Assembly (NCBI GenBank): GCA_036721445.1
Contig: DAIMKZ010000001.1
Location: 1 to 64,000, forward strand
Reading direction: 5' to 3'
DNA from: UBA4055 sp036721445
Lineage (GTDB): Bacteria; UBA4055
DNA length: 64,000 nucleotides
Below the pieces are notes generated by a model that saw nothing but the letters and a program-made list of their open reading frames with translations, was not told where the DNA came from and did no database searches. Position 1 is the first letter of the stretch; each line of letters starts with the position of its first letter. Shown here in pieces: positions 27,811-36,879 of this stretch. The translations under genes were made by a program, and so were the position numbers.

Positions 27811-27831
27811 AAAAAGCCCGGATAACCGGGC
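27809..27831 (-). terminator. Intrinsic terminator for the small lipoprotein gene
   Basis: GCCCGG (27816-27821) / CCGGGC (27826-27831) with an ATAA loop. The uninterrupted run of seven Ts is on the minus strand, so it terminates leftward transcription from the lipoprotein gene; on the plus strand it would be weaker after pabC. Confidence 0.8.
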
Positions 27832-27841
27832 ATTAAAAAAG

Positions 27842-28069
27842 CTACTCACTTATCGCAGGCTCAACAGAACCCTGAACTATCTCCCTGATCATTTCATATT
27901 TGACCATGATAGAGTCTCTTTCCAAGATAACCTTCTTGATCTGCGTTTCAAGACCGGCCTTTTCGGCTCTTAGATTTGCGTTTTCAAGTTTAAGCCTGTT
28001 CAGCTCCTCCTTAGAACAGCCTGCCAAAAATATAGATCCTGCGATGAGAACAAACAATATTTTTTTCAT
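27842..28069 (-). CDS. Small coiled-coil lipoprotein
   Basis: 75 residues: Lys-rich start, hydrophobic core, lipobox LAGC (Cys at 18), then a continuous heptad-like helix rich in Leu, Lys and Glu. It resembles Lpp/YbgF-like short coiled-coil lipoproteins in form only. A GGAGG site precedes ATG. Likely anchored in the periplasmic leaflet of a membrane. Its own terminator follows. Confidence 0.8.
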   Translation of the reverse strand: MKKILFVLIAGSIFLAGCSKEELNRLKLENANLRAEKAGLETQIKKVILERDSIMVKYEMIREIVQGSVEPAISE

Positions 28070-28138
28070 TAATTCCTCCGTCCCTCAAAATTATCAGTGT
28101 ATTATACAACAATAAAATTAAATGTCAAGCTGAAAGTT

Positions 28139-29269
28139 CTATTCTGCGGTCACTTTATAATTCACTCCCCTCTCTTTAAGATACTTCATCATCGACCTGA
28201 AGCAGGCTTCGTCTTTTCCTAAATATTCAGCGGGGCTCAAACCTGTTTTTTTATACAAACCCTTCGCGAGAAGATCCACTGCCGCCGTACATGAATATCC
28301 GGTCGTTCTGGCCATTGAGGATGTTTTTGTTTTTCTGCAGAACCTGTCATGAAGATCGTAAGTATATTTTACTTTTTTACCTTTCTCTTCACCTTCTACG
28401 ATTACTCTCATTATCGTGAATTCATCCTCGAACCTGCCGAGTTTCCAGTTCGAGTCGGTAAAAAGAACTTTCTCGGTCATTTGAAGGGGCGAAACGGATG
28501 TGCCGTTTATGGTGACAGGCTCTTTTGAGAAAAATCCCGACTCTCTCAATATTCTTACTTTCTCAATATATCCGGGATATCTCATGGTTTTTTCTTTAAG
28601 ATTCGGAATTTCAGGAAAATTCTTCAGGATCGATCTCAAGCCGTCCGAGTTCCATGCCTCGAGAGTGCCAACATCTTCAAATTCCAGAAGTTCAGGATCG
28701 GAAAGCGCTTCTTTTGTTACAAGCACGCCGTACTCTTTGTATCTGGCAGGCCGCACATACTCCTCGATCACATCACAAGGTGAGAACGGTGCCTTATACT
28801 CCCACGGCCAGGTCCTCTGAGCCGGAAGACCGCCGACAAGACAGAGATATGAAGATACTTTCATCCTTTCGTTATGGTATCCCAGAATAACATTGCACAT
28901 ACCCGGAGCTACGCCAATGTCGGTAACGGCGGTAACGGTATGTTTCTTTGCAAGTTTATCCAGAGGAGAAGAGTCTTCCGGAAAAAATGCTATATCCACA
29001 ACATTTTTCCCGCATTCGATCACGGTTCTGACTGTTTCATAACCCATGAATCCCGGCACAGCATCGACGACTATATCGGAGTCTGCTATAAGCTTGCTGA
29101 GTTCTGCTTTATCACGCAGATCAGCTACCGAGGTTTTTATGCCGTCCTCTTTTTTAAGTATATCAAGCGCCGGTCTATTAATGTCGGCCACTTTCACAAC
29201 ATATTTACCGTTCAGATCACGGGCTATAGCGCTGCCGACCATCCCGGCGCCCAGTACAGTTATTATCAT
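28139..29269 (-). CDS. Saccharopine dehydrogenase-family oxidoreductase (lysine 6-dehydrogenase-like)
   Basis: A 376-residue NAD(P)-dependent enzyme. The Rossmann GAGMVG motif is at residues 7-12, with VADIN as the ribose-binding Asp and the saccharopine/homospermidine catalytic domain after about 120 (VTDIGVAPGMCNVILGY). Family members act on lysine-derived or polyamine imines; which substrate cannot be read here. An ATG with GGAGAG upstream. The lipoprotein gene upstream ends nine bases before, so they may be co-transcribed. Confidence 0.8.
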   Translation of the reverse strand: MIITVLGAGMVGSAIARDLNGKYVVKVADINRPALDILKKEDGIKTSVADLRDKAELSKLIADSDIVVDAVPGFMGYETVRTVIECGKNVVDIAFFPEDSSPLDKLAKKHTVTAVTDIGVAPGMCNVILGYHNERMKVSSYLCLVGGLPAQRTWPWEYKAPFSPCDVIEEYVRPARYKEYGVLVTKEALSDPELLEFEDVGTLEAWNSDGLRSILKNFPEIPNLKEKTMRYPGYIEKVRILRESGFFSKEPVTINGTSVSPLQMTEKVLFTDSNWKLGRFEDEFTIMRVIVEGEEKGKKVKYTYDLHDRFCRKTKTSSMARTTGYSCTAAVDLLAKGLYKKTGLSPAEYLGKDEACFRSMMKYLKERGVNYKVTAE

Positions 29270-29278
29270 TGAACTCTC

Positions 29279-29815
29279 CTATTTGCTGAGTACAAATTTA
29301 CTTGTTATAAGGTAACCGTTCTTAAGCGTGTCGGGATCTGAAGAAGCGCCCTGTTCATAAATATATCCTTCGAATTTCGCTTCAATAATTTCTTCAGGCA
29401 CAAGGCGGAGTACTTTTATAAAGGTCTGTCCGGCATTCCCGCTCGTATTCCATATATAATAATCCCCGTACTCAGCTGATTTCATTTCTATTTTGTTCAC
29501 GGGATCGTCGCTGATGTAAACGATAGAGTCCTCATCTGTTCCGTCCCACCTGAATTTTACAGTCCATTTGTCTTCTGAAGTAGTCTCTGCCGAAAATGTA
29601 TAAGTATTTCCATACTGATATAGACATTCCACATAACTTCTGGCAGTAAAACTCTTCACCGATTCTATTCCGTCAGGATTGTTAACCGGGTTTTGTGCCA
29701 GATCGATCATGAGTCCGTTCGTGAATTCAGGCGGGTCATTATTCTCTTCCTCGCATGAAGTAATAAACATTACGGCAATGATCCCGACTGCTGCCAGACT
29801 AATAATTTTTTTCAT
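29279..29815 (-). CDS. Putative lipoprotein of unknown function
   Basis: 178 residues with a signal peptide and lipobox ITSC (Cys near 21) followed by an acidic EEENNDPPEF stretch, typical of FCB surface or outer-membrane lipoproteins. The rest is beta-rich with two aromatic-rich strand pairs and no recognised motif. GGAGG precedes the ATG. It lies between a TPR lipoprotein and the saccharopine-dehydrogenase-like gene. Confidence 0.75.
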   Translation of the reverse strand: MKKIISLAAVGIIAVMFITSCEEENNDPPEFTNGLMIDLAQNPVNNPDGIESVKSFTARSYVECLYQYGNTYTFSAETTSEDKWTVKFRWDGTDEDSIVYISDDPVNKIEMKSAEYGDYYIWNTSGNAGQTFIKVLRLVPEEIIEAKFEGYIYEQGASSDPDTLKNGYLITSKFVLSK

Positions 29816-29833
29816 AACGGCCTCCGTTTGTAT

Positions 29834-31615
29834 TTAATCGTTCCTTCTGTCCATAAGATACCATTTATCGGATTCGGACAGCGTCTTTTCTTCAGTTCTC
29901 TCTTCTTTTTTTACAGGTTCGCCTTCGCTGATTAACTTTTTAGAAGCGAATCTTCCGTAGGTTGTCTGCGGATATCTGTCCCTGATCTCTTCATAAATCC
30001 GGCCGGCCTTCCCGTAATTCTTCAGCAGTTTTTCTTCTATCATAGCTGCAGCCTGAAGTATCTGCGGAGAAAGAGGGCTGTCCTGATATTTTCTTGCAAT
30101 TACAAGATATTCGTCCGCTGCTTCCTGATACAGCGAGTCAAGAAATTTCCCCGACGAAATGTTAAAAAAATATTTTGCGGAGTCTTCGATCACCTCAACA
30201 GGTTCAAGTCCCTCCCTTATCCTTATATAATTCGCGCCTGCAGTCTCAGGGTATTTTAACAGCACCGAATCAGATAAATTAGAGTATCTTGCACTGTCGG
30301 CCATTATAAGCGAGATCATTGCCGCCGAAGCTTTATGAGGGTAGTTTCTTTCGGCAGACAGCTCTTCGAACAGTACTAAAGCAGTATCCTGAAATCCCAT
30401 TTCGAACATCGCAGATTCTGCGAGTGAATGTTTATCTTTTATATATGACGATTCAAGGCTTTTCTTCTGTTTAATAAGCTCACTAGTTTTAGTTTCATCA
30501 ACCGACCTTTCTATTTTTGCAGCAAGACTGTCATTTATTTCGGGGTACTCTTCCACTTTTTTCTTAAGCGAGCGGTAGTTCCTGATAAGATTTTTTCTTG
30601 CAACCGCCTTCTGATAAAAATCGTTCCTTCTGTCGTACCATCCGCTGGAGTCATACATATCTTCAGCCGAGTATAGATCCTTCTTCAGATTGAAATAGTA
30701 CTCGCCGAAATAATAAGCCGTTTCCGAAAGATCCGGCCCGTTCTTCTGATCCTTGGGATTTGTCCTTAATATCTCGTCAAGTTTATTATAAGCTTCTTTT
30801 TCCATAGCGTTCTGAACATAGAAGTCGGCTAATTTCACATCTCCCTTCAGCGAATATGCCGCATACTCCGGATCAGAAGTTATTCTCTCCAGTATGGAGA
30901 CAGCCTCATCAGTATCTCCCAGATTTTTTAAAGCATCTGCGTAATTGAGTGTATATTGAAATATTTTCTCCCTTTCATTATGAAGATCTATCAGTTTTTT
31001 GTTTATTTCCGCGGATGTTTTATATTCTCCTAATTGGTCCGCGAGCACGGAACTGCTTTGAAGAACAGATATCCTGTCTATATCATTTTCAGCCTTTTCT
31101 GCGGATCTCAGCAGACCCTGCAGGGCTTTGACGCTGTCTCCCTGTGAAAGGCTCATTTCCGCGCCCAGTTTCAAAATTTTGTATGGCTCAATATTTATAT
31201 TCTCGCTGCTTATTGTTTCCATGATCCTGCCTGCTTCGTCATAATTTTTCAAAGCTATCTCGACTTCAGCCAGATATACTTTTGCCTGGTCCCGCAGATC
31301 AGAATCAGGGTAGTTAGTCAGAAGTTCGACGAATTTCTTTTGCGCTTTATAATTATCATCCTGTCTCATATAGCAGAGACCCATCATGAGAAGCGCGTCG
31401 TCCACCCACTTGCTGTCTGGATAGAACTCCAGTATCTTTGAAAGTTCTTTTATACTGTTCTCATACAGTGCTTTATCGGTAATATTTTTCTCGATCCTTT
31501 TTTTTTCAGCTGAATTATAACTTTCCCTGGCGTTAAAATACATATTGTAATAAGCGCATCCCGAAATTATCAACATCCCGAAAAGCAGAAAATATGTACA
31601 AATTTTCTTTTTCAA
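29834..31615 (-). CDS. Large TPR lipoprotein (PorW/SprE-like N-terminus)
   Basis: About 593 residues: signal peptide, lipobox ISGC, then YYNMYFNARESY and tandem TPR-like helices. The N-terminus resembles the T9SS/gliding lipoproteins PorW and SprE, but that is pattern similarity only. A start at TTG 31615 fits best: its TG is shared with the upstream stop (TTGA), AGGA lies eight bases before, and the protein then begins with a clean KKK signal peptide. A GTG at 31636 would add a non-hydrophobic extension. Confidence 0.78.
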   Translation of the reverse strand: MKKKICTYFLLFGMLIISGCAYYNMYFNARESYNSAEKKRIEKNITDKALYENSIKELSKILEFYPDSKWVDDALLMMGLCYMRQDDNYKAQKKFVELLTNYPDSDLRDQAKVYLAEVEIALKNYDEAGRIMETISSENINIEPYKILKLGAEMSLSQGDSVKALQGLLRSAEKAENDIDRISVLQSSSVLADQLGEYKTSAEINKKLIDLHNEREKIFQYTLNYADALKNLGDTDEAVSILERITSDPEYAAYSLKGDVKLADFYVQNAMEKEAYNKLDEILRTNPKDQKNGPDLSETAYYFGEYYFNLKKDLYSAEDMYDSSGWYDRRNDFYQKAVARKNLIRNYRSLKKKVEEYPEINDSLAAKIERSVDETKTSELIKQKKSLESSYIKDKHSLAESAMFEMGFQDTALVLFEELSAERNYPHKASAAMISLIMADSARYSNLSDSVLLKYPETAGANYIRIREGLEPVEVIEDSAKYFFNISSGKFLDSLYQEAADEYLVIARKYQDSPLSPQILQAAAMIEEKLLKNYGKAGRIYEEIRDRYPQTTYGRFASKKLISEGEPVKKEERTEEKTLSESDKWYLMDRRND

Positions 31616-33117
31616 GAATTCATCCTGTTCTTGCACATGTCCTCAACAGCTCTGAAATTCACTTTACCATTTCCCATCAGAGGCAGTTCGTCAAAATAAA
31701 TGAATTTTTTTGGTATCGAGATCGGAGGAAGTTCGTTACCAAGATTTTTTTTCATTTCTGTATCGCTCACATCTTTTGTTACAGCCACGACAATATCCGC
31801 GCCTTTCGTTATATGAGGTATCTCTACTGCACAGCACTGATATTCTTCCCCTATGTATTTCTCGACCGCATTCTCCACAGCTGTCAGCGACATCATCTCC
31901 CCGCCTATCTTGACAAATCTTTTCAGCCTGCCTTTATGCCAGAGGTAACCATCATCGTCAATAAGCCCGATATCGCCGGTATCGTACCAGTTGTTGTGTA
32001 TGTGAAGGGATGTCTCCTCCATATCACCGAAATAACCCTTCATTACAAGCCTTCCTTTTACATATATTTTTCCTTCCTGACCTCTTGGAAGTTCCTGTTC
32101 AGTGTCAATGTCTATTATTTTAACTTCAACATCCGGTAAGGGCTGGCCTATGCTGCCGAACTTGTTGTTCTCAAAAGTATTTACAGATATTACAGGGCTT
32201 GTTTCAGTCGTACCATAACCTTCGAGGACATCGACACCGTGCTTGGATTTATAGCTGTCTTTAATATTTCTGGTAAGCTTGTCGCCGCCGGCCATTATTA
32301 TTCTCAATGTTTTAAAATCGCCGGGTTCTGATTTCTGGCAGTACCCTCTCAGAAAAGTCGGAGTTGCTGTAATTATCGTATTGCTGTTCTTTTTTATTCC
32401 TTCAGCCACGAATTTATATTCAAGAGGATTCGCATAGGTATTGACAGCAGAACCTGAAATCAATGGTAAAAAAAACGAGGTTGTTAAACCGTAAATGTGA
32501 AAAAGAGGAAGAACTCCGGTGAAAATATCTTCCCTGCCGAAATAGAAAAGTTTTCTTAACGCATCAATATTGGACAAAATGCTGTCGTGTGTAAGCATTA
32601 CGGCTTTCGGTTCTTTTTCGCTTCCAGTTGTGAACAAAAGTACCGCAATATCCCCGGGAGCTTTTTTTGCCGCGAAAGTAAAGGGTGAAAAGGATTTTAC
32701 AAGAGCTTTCATCTTCTGGTAAAGACTGAGGGATGCGACTATATCTTCGGCGAATATCATGTTGTCATCCTCTTTCACTCCGAGTCTCTCGCACAATTTT
32801 CTTGAAGTAATCACGGTCTTGAATCCGCATCTTCTTCTGGCGTAAGCTATGTTATTCTCCGCACCTGTCGAATAATTTATCATGACGGGAACTTTCCCCG
32901 ATATCAGCACGGCCAGAAGGCTGATAAACGCCCCTCCGGACATGGGCATCATCAGTCCAACGAACTCGTCGTCATAACCGTTGATCAGGTCGCTGAAAAT
33001 GAACGAGGATATCAGCATTTTCTTGTATGAATAGTTTTTACCTGTGGCGCTGTCGATAATGGCTGTATGGCCTTTGAGATCCAGTGCTACTTTGATTATT
33101 TCTTCATGAAGACTCAT
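31612..33117 (-). CDS. AMP-binding acyl-CoA/acyl-ACP synthetase
   Basis: A 501-residue ANL-superfamily enzyme activating an acyl chain with ATP. Core motifs: LLFTTGSEKEPK (P-loop-like A3, near 155-166), GYGTTETSP (A5), and WYDTGDIG followed by KGRLKRFVKIGGE (A7/A8 hinge). Length is near that of medium/long-chain synthetases. It overlaps the HldE nucleotidyltransferase gene by four bases and the TPR lipoprotein start, so it belongs to the envelope cluster, perhaps activating fatty acids for a lipid. Substrate unknown. Confidence 0.88.
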   Translation of the reverse strand: MSLHEEIIKVALDLKGHTAIIDSATGKNYSYKKMLISSFIFSDLINGYDDEFVGLMMPMSGGAFISLLAVLISGKVPVMINYSTGAENNIAYARRRCGFKTVITSRKLCERLGVKEDDNMIFAEDIVASLSLYQKMKALVKSFSPFTFAAKKAPGDIAVLLFTTGSEKEPKAVMLTHDSILSNIDALRKLFYFGREDIFTGVLPLFHIYGLTTSFFLPLISGSAVNTYANPLEYKFVAEGIKKNSNTIITATPTFLRGYCQKSEPGDFKTLRIIMAGGDKLTRNIKDSYKSKHGVDVLEGYGTTETSPVISVNTFENNKFGSIGQPLPDVEVKIIDIDTEQELPRGQEGKIYVKGRLVMKGYFGDMEETSLHIHNNWYDTGDIGLIDDDGYLWHKGRLKRFVKIGGEMMSLTAVENAVEKYIGEEYQCCAVEIPHITKGADIVVAVTKDVSDTEMKKNLGNELPPISIPKKFIYFDELPLMGNGKVNFRAVEDMCKNRMNS

Positions 33118-33605
33118 GTAATATCCTGAATTTTTTTTAATGTTGAAGTTGTTGATCTGAAAGGAATTAGAGGGATGACTGAAACTCTGCCCCCGTTCAT
33201 CTTCACGATATCGGAACCGACAATATATTTCTTGCTGGAAGGATCTGTTTCATCAGGGTCATAATCGCCGCCTTTTATAAGAATGTCAGGAACGATGTTT
33301 TCAATAAGTCCCAGAGGCGTGTCCGTTCCGAATATGACAGTATAGTCAACCGCTTTCAGAGAATCGATCAAATACGCTCTGTCCGACTCACAGTTAACAG
33401 GCCTGCCGTCACCTTTAAGTCTTTTTACAGACAGGTCGCTGTTCACACCTACAATGAGTATTTCCCCGAGCTTCTTCGCGCTGTTAAGATACTCTGCGTG
33501 ACCTCTGTGAAGGATATCGAAAACCCCGTTCGTAAAAATTATACTTTTCCCGGACTTCCTGAGCTCCGGAACAGTTTTAAACAGCTCTTTTTCGGACAGT
33601 ATCAT
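33114..33605 (-). CDS. rfaE2: D-glycero-beta-D-manno-heptose 1-phosphate adenylyltransferase (HldE C-terminal half)
   Basis: 163 residues of the cytidylyltransferase fold with GVFDILHRGHAEYL (HxGH) near 27-40 and the SDLSVKRLKG segment. It is the separate C-terminal module of HldE, which makes ADP-heptose. Its ATG begins immediately after the stop of the kinase ORF and in the same frame, so the pair differs from a fused hldE by one TAA codon only. The next gene overlaps its end by four bases. Confidence 0.9.
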   Translation of the reverse strand: MILSEKELFKTVPELRKSGKSIIFTNGVFDILHRGHAEYLNSAKKLGEILIVGVNSDLSVKRLKGDGRPVNCESDRAYLIDSLKAVDYTVIFGTDTPLGLIENIVPDILIKGGDYDPDETDPSSKKYIVGSDIVKMNGGRVSVIPLIPFRSTTSTLKKIQDIT

Positions 33606-34616
33606 TTATTTCCCTTTTATTATTACACCGGATTCTTCCAGTCTTATTTTCAGCTGAACAGGATCAACCGGTATTATGCTGACATCTTCAACAACGATGG
33701 ACGCGGCGAAGTTTGCTATCGTACAGGCTTCTTCAAAAGAAGAACCGGCGCACATGAAGGCCACAATCGACGAAATCACTGTGTCCCCGGCTCCGGAAAC
33801 ATTTGCTATCTTAGCCGACTGTGCCGGAACGATCTTCATAATTGCGTTACTGTCGAAAACGGCCATTCCCCGTTCACTCAAAGTGATCACCAAATGTTTT
33901 AGTTCGAGCCTGTTCATAAGATCGATCCCGGCTTTCTCGATTTCACTTTCGGTCCTGATCTTTCTCTTAAGAATATCCTCGGCCTCTTTCAGGTTGGGCT
34001 TAAAAACATCTGCACCTTTGTAACTTAAGAAATTCTTCGATTTCGGATCGACAGCTGTCAGTATCTTTTGTTCAGCCGATATTTTCATGACGCTTTTTAT
34101 AATATTAGGAGTCAGAACGCCTTTGTTGTAATCCTGAAATATAACGGCGTCCATCCTGCCGGATATACCTGCGAACGACTCAATAAGCTTCTTTTCAATA
34201 TTTCCCGAAATATAATCCGTGCTTTCTTTATCGAACCTGACTACATGCTGATTTAAGGCGAGTATCCTTGTTTTCACTGTGGTCGGTCTTTTTTTGTCGA
34301 TCAGAATGTTTCCCGTATCCAGACCGTGCGTCCTGAAATTGTCGATAAAGGACGATCCGCTCATATCGCTTCCTATGACGCCAAAAGAATGCGCTTTAGC
34401 TCCAAGAGACATCACATTAAGACTTACATTCGCAGCACCGCCGGGTTTGATCTCCTCTCCGGTAACATTTACAACAGGCACGGGAGCTTCGGGGGATATT
34501 CTTTCTGTTCTTCCCCAATAATAGACATCGAGCATCACATCGCCTATTACGGCTATTTTCACACCCTTCATCGCCTTCAGAAAATTCTCATATTCTTTCT
34601 GTCTGATCTTTACCAT
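33606..34616 (-). CDS. rfaE1: D-glycero-beta-D-manno-heptose 7-phosphate kinase (HldE N-terminal half)
   Basis: 336 residues of the PfkB/ribokinase fold. Seen: GDVMLDVYYWGRTERISPEAPVPV near the N-terminus, KPGGAANVSLN, and the C-terminal GAGDTV catalytic loop (Asp base). It phosphorylates heptose 7-phosphate for LPS inner-core heptose. It is followed with no gap by the nucleotidyltransferase. Overlaps the HAD gene upstream by seven bases. Confidence 0.93.
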   Translation of the reverse strand: MVKIRQKEYENFLKAMKGVKIAVIGDVMLDVYYWGRTERISPEAPVPVVNVTGEEIKPGGAANVSLNVMSLGAKAHSFGVIGSDMSGSSFIDNFRTHGLDTGNILIDKKRPTTVKTRILALNQHVVRFDKESTDYISGNIEKKLIESFAGISGRMDAVIFQDYNKGVLTPNIIKSVMKISAEQKILTAVDPKSKNFLSYKGADVFKPNLKEAEDILKRKIRTESEIEKAGIDLMNRLELKHLVITLSERGMAVFDSNAIMKIVPAQSAKIANVSGAGDTVISSIVAFMCAGSSFEEACTIANFAASIVVEDVSIIPVDPVQLKIRLEESGVIIKGK

Positions 34617-35227
34617 GGTGTTTTTCCTTTTTTTACATTACCGGCTTTATCAACAAAATAAAACTCGGACGACAATCTGAACATTTGCTCATCTCCCCTG
34701 GAATTTCCGAAACATATGATCCTGTACTCCGGATCATAGAACTCCGACTCTTTTATCCTGATTACTTTTTCGGAGTAATTGCAGTTCTTTCTTTTCAGCC
34801 TTCCTGTTAATATCCCGTGCTCTTTTTCTGTCTCGGTGCAGATGCAACCGTCAAAACCGCGTTTCTTTGAAACATAATCCATATAAATATCGGGTGATGC
34901 CGTTACTACTATTATTTTACAGCCCAGTTTTCTAAAACTGTCTATTTTTGCTTTGACTTTGGGGAATATATGAAGCTGCCTGTTGAAACTTTCAAGTTTT
35001 TCACTGATTTCGCCTGTGCTCATACCCTTATAGATCAGTTCAAAACTTCTCTTTTTTGCTTCATCTCTCGTAATGAATTTAAAATAATATTCTACCACGA
35101 TGAAAATAAGGTCGGGTAGCGATTTGAAAAATTTCTTATAACCCGAGAAAAACAGCAGTGACCTGAAATAAGAATCTCCCTTTATATAAGTACCGTCAAA
35201 ATCTGTAAATACAATCCTGCCGCTCAA
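34610..35227 (-). CDS. HAD-IB family hydrolase
   Basis: About 205 residues: motif I FTDFDGTY near 7-14, a helical cap, motif II VVTASPDIYM, a Lys in RLKRKNC and motif IV CFGNSRGDEQM. The SerB-like subfamily IB includes phosphoserine phosphatases and phosphatidylglycerophosphatase-like enzymes. The neighbours (HldE halves and a phosphatidyltransferase) suggest a phosphatase step in heptose or lipid synthesis, but this is inference. TTG start with CGGAG upstream. Confidence 0.8.
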   Translation of the reverse strand: MSGRIVFTDFDGTYIKGDSYFRSLLFFSGYKKFFKSLPDLIFIVVEYYFKFITRDEAKKRSFELIYKGMSTGEISEKLESFNRQLHIFPKVKAKIDSFRKLGCKIIVVTASPDIYMDYVSKKRGFDGCICTETEKEHGILTGRLKRKNCNYSEKVIRIKESEFYDPEYRIICFGNSRGDEQMFRLSSEFYFVDKAGNVKKGKTPW

Positions 35228-35241
35228 AACTTCGCTCCGTA

Positions 35242-36804
35242 TTATTTTACTTCAACAAATATCTTCTTACTCCTGCTTCCGTATGAAATTATATTTCCTT
35301 TTACTACACTAATTCCCTTAAGATCGCTGTCAGGAGCTGTTAATACCCTTTTTATCGCATTTTGGATACTTCCCTGGAAAACAGATTTCTCAATATCTAC
35401 AGTATATATAAGATCCTTCCCTATTTTATTTGCTATCATAAAGATATTTCCGTTTTTTGAGGATAGGTTCTTAATATAGAATTCGCTCTTGATCTTAAAA
35501 CTGCTCTGAGAGAGAAGATCCGTTGTATTTTTGAGTTCCGCGACAGGACAGAAATAAAGATGTCCTGAATAAATATAATCGTTGATCAGAAGATATTTTA
35601 CTGAATTGAATTCTGCCGCACCGAGAGTGGAAGAAGAGGATAATCCTGTTGAAAACTCGTTCGTAATATGAATTTTCTTTGACAGCATCAGGCTGTCCTT
35701 CTCTATCTCAATCACTTTATTTATGCTATCGTCGATAAGATAAATATGCTCTCCGATATTTTCGATATCCTTGACATTGGTAATAGATTCCGGAAGATCG
35801 CAGTAGAATTGCACGGCTCGATCATTATCTATGCTGTTGTAGACGTATAATCTTGACAATCTGTTTTTTCTGGATGCAGCTATTATTATCCTGTCATCAG
35901 TGCTTGTTATACCCGCTATTCTCAGATCGTCATTTTTCTCGATATTTATCAGATCATACGACTGCCATTTGATTGCTTCAGCATTGCTTTCAAATTTATT
36001 TTTTACAAGATCGAGAAAATATGGAGAGATCAGGAACATAAGCACTATCATGAATATACTGCTTATATAATTGTATACTTTTCTGTGACCCGGAGCAAGG
36101 CTGAAGAGATAATCGATCAGGGAATAAAGAGTTACGCTGATAACAAGGAACGAAATAAGGAACGTTACCAGATAGCTTATTTTAAAATCGATGTAGTTCA
36201 AAGACAACATCATGGCAGAAAGTACAACCATAAGTCCTATAATGGTATAGAGGAGCCCTCCTTTTATTTTGAAAATATAAACTACCAGAAGGTTCAGCGC
36301 AATGCCTGTCATTAGTGAGTAGATCAGAAAGCGTCCGGGTATAACCCCGCTGTCCTGGATTGTGTTTATCATCAGCGCGTACATAAGCAGGTACTGGCCT
36401 CCGAACTGAACTCCTCCCTTCAGCTTTCCCGAAAACCTGGCGCCCATCACAGTGCCTGAAAAAGAAGCGAATATTCTTACATAGGCGACAACAATATCCC
36501 TGAAAAAAAAGAATACTATGAACCATATGGGGAAAAGTCCGTGATAAGCCAGCGCGAAAAAATAAAAGAATCTCGATATGGAATCCGAGAGAGGATCAAG
36601 TATCTTTCCCAGATCGGTAACCAGCTTGTCTCTTCTCGCAACATATCCGTCGATTATATCTGATACTTCGGAAAGGCTCATTATAACATAAGCAATGATA
36701 AGAAGTTTGATATTACCGCTGAATATCAGAAGAACTCCTATTATCGTGAGTATTATCCTTGATACGGTTATCGCGTTGACCTTATTATAGTACTTTGAAT
36801 CCAA
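35242..36804 (-). CDS. CDP-alcohol phosphatidyltransferase fused to a probable beta-propeller-like domain
   Basis: A 520-residue fusion. The N-terminal CDP-alcohol motif is complete: D52-G53, A56-R57, G66, D70, D74. About eight helices run to residue 265. Residues 270-520 are soluble, with repeated "I.NIGEHIYLIDDSINKVI"-type blades; this looks like a small beta-propeller and should face outside. The usual phosphatidyltransferase is about 200 residues, so the C-terminal domain is unusual. TTG start with GGCGG upstream. Likely makes phosphatidylglycerophosphate, phosphatidylinositol or a similar head group. Confidence 0.8.
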   Translation of the reverse strand: MDSKYYNKVNAITVSRIILTIIGVLLIFSGNIKLLIIAYVIMSLSEVSDIIDGYVARRDKLVTDLGKILDPLSDSISRFFYFFALAYHGLFPIWFIVFFFFRDIVVAYVRIFASFSGTVMGARFSGKLKGGVQFGGQYLLMYALMINTIQDSGVIPGRFLIYSLMTGIALNLLVVYIFKIKGGLLYTIIGLMVVLSAMMLSLNYIDFKISYLVTFLISFLVISVTLYSLIDYLFSLAPGHRKVYNYISSIFMIVLMFLISPYFLDLVKNKFESNAEAIKWQSYDLINIEKNDDLRIAGITSTDDRIIIAASRKNRLSRLYVYNSIDNDRAVQFYCDLPESITNVKDIENIGEHIYLIDDSINKVIEIEKDSLMLSKKIHITNEFSTGLSSSSTLGAAEFNSVKYLLINDYIYSGHLYFCPVAELKNTTDLLSQSSFKIKSEFYIKNLSSKNGNIFMIANKIGKDLIYTVDIEKSVFQGSIQNAIKRVLTAPDSDLKGISVVKGNIISYGSRSKKIFVEVK

Positions 36805-36879
36805 TTTTCCGCCGTTTATCTTTATATCAGATAAGAATATAATAAATTATAATTGTATTGTCATCATAAATGTTGAATC

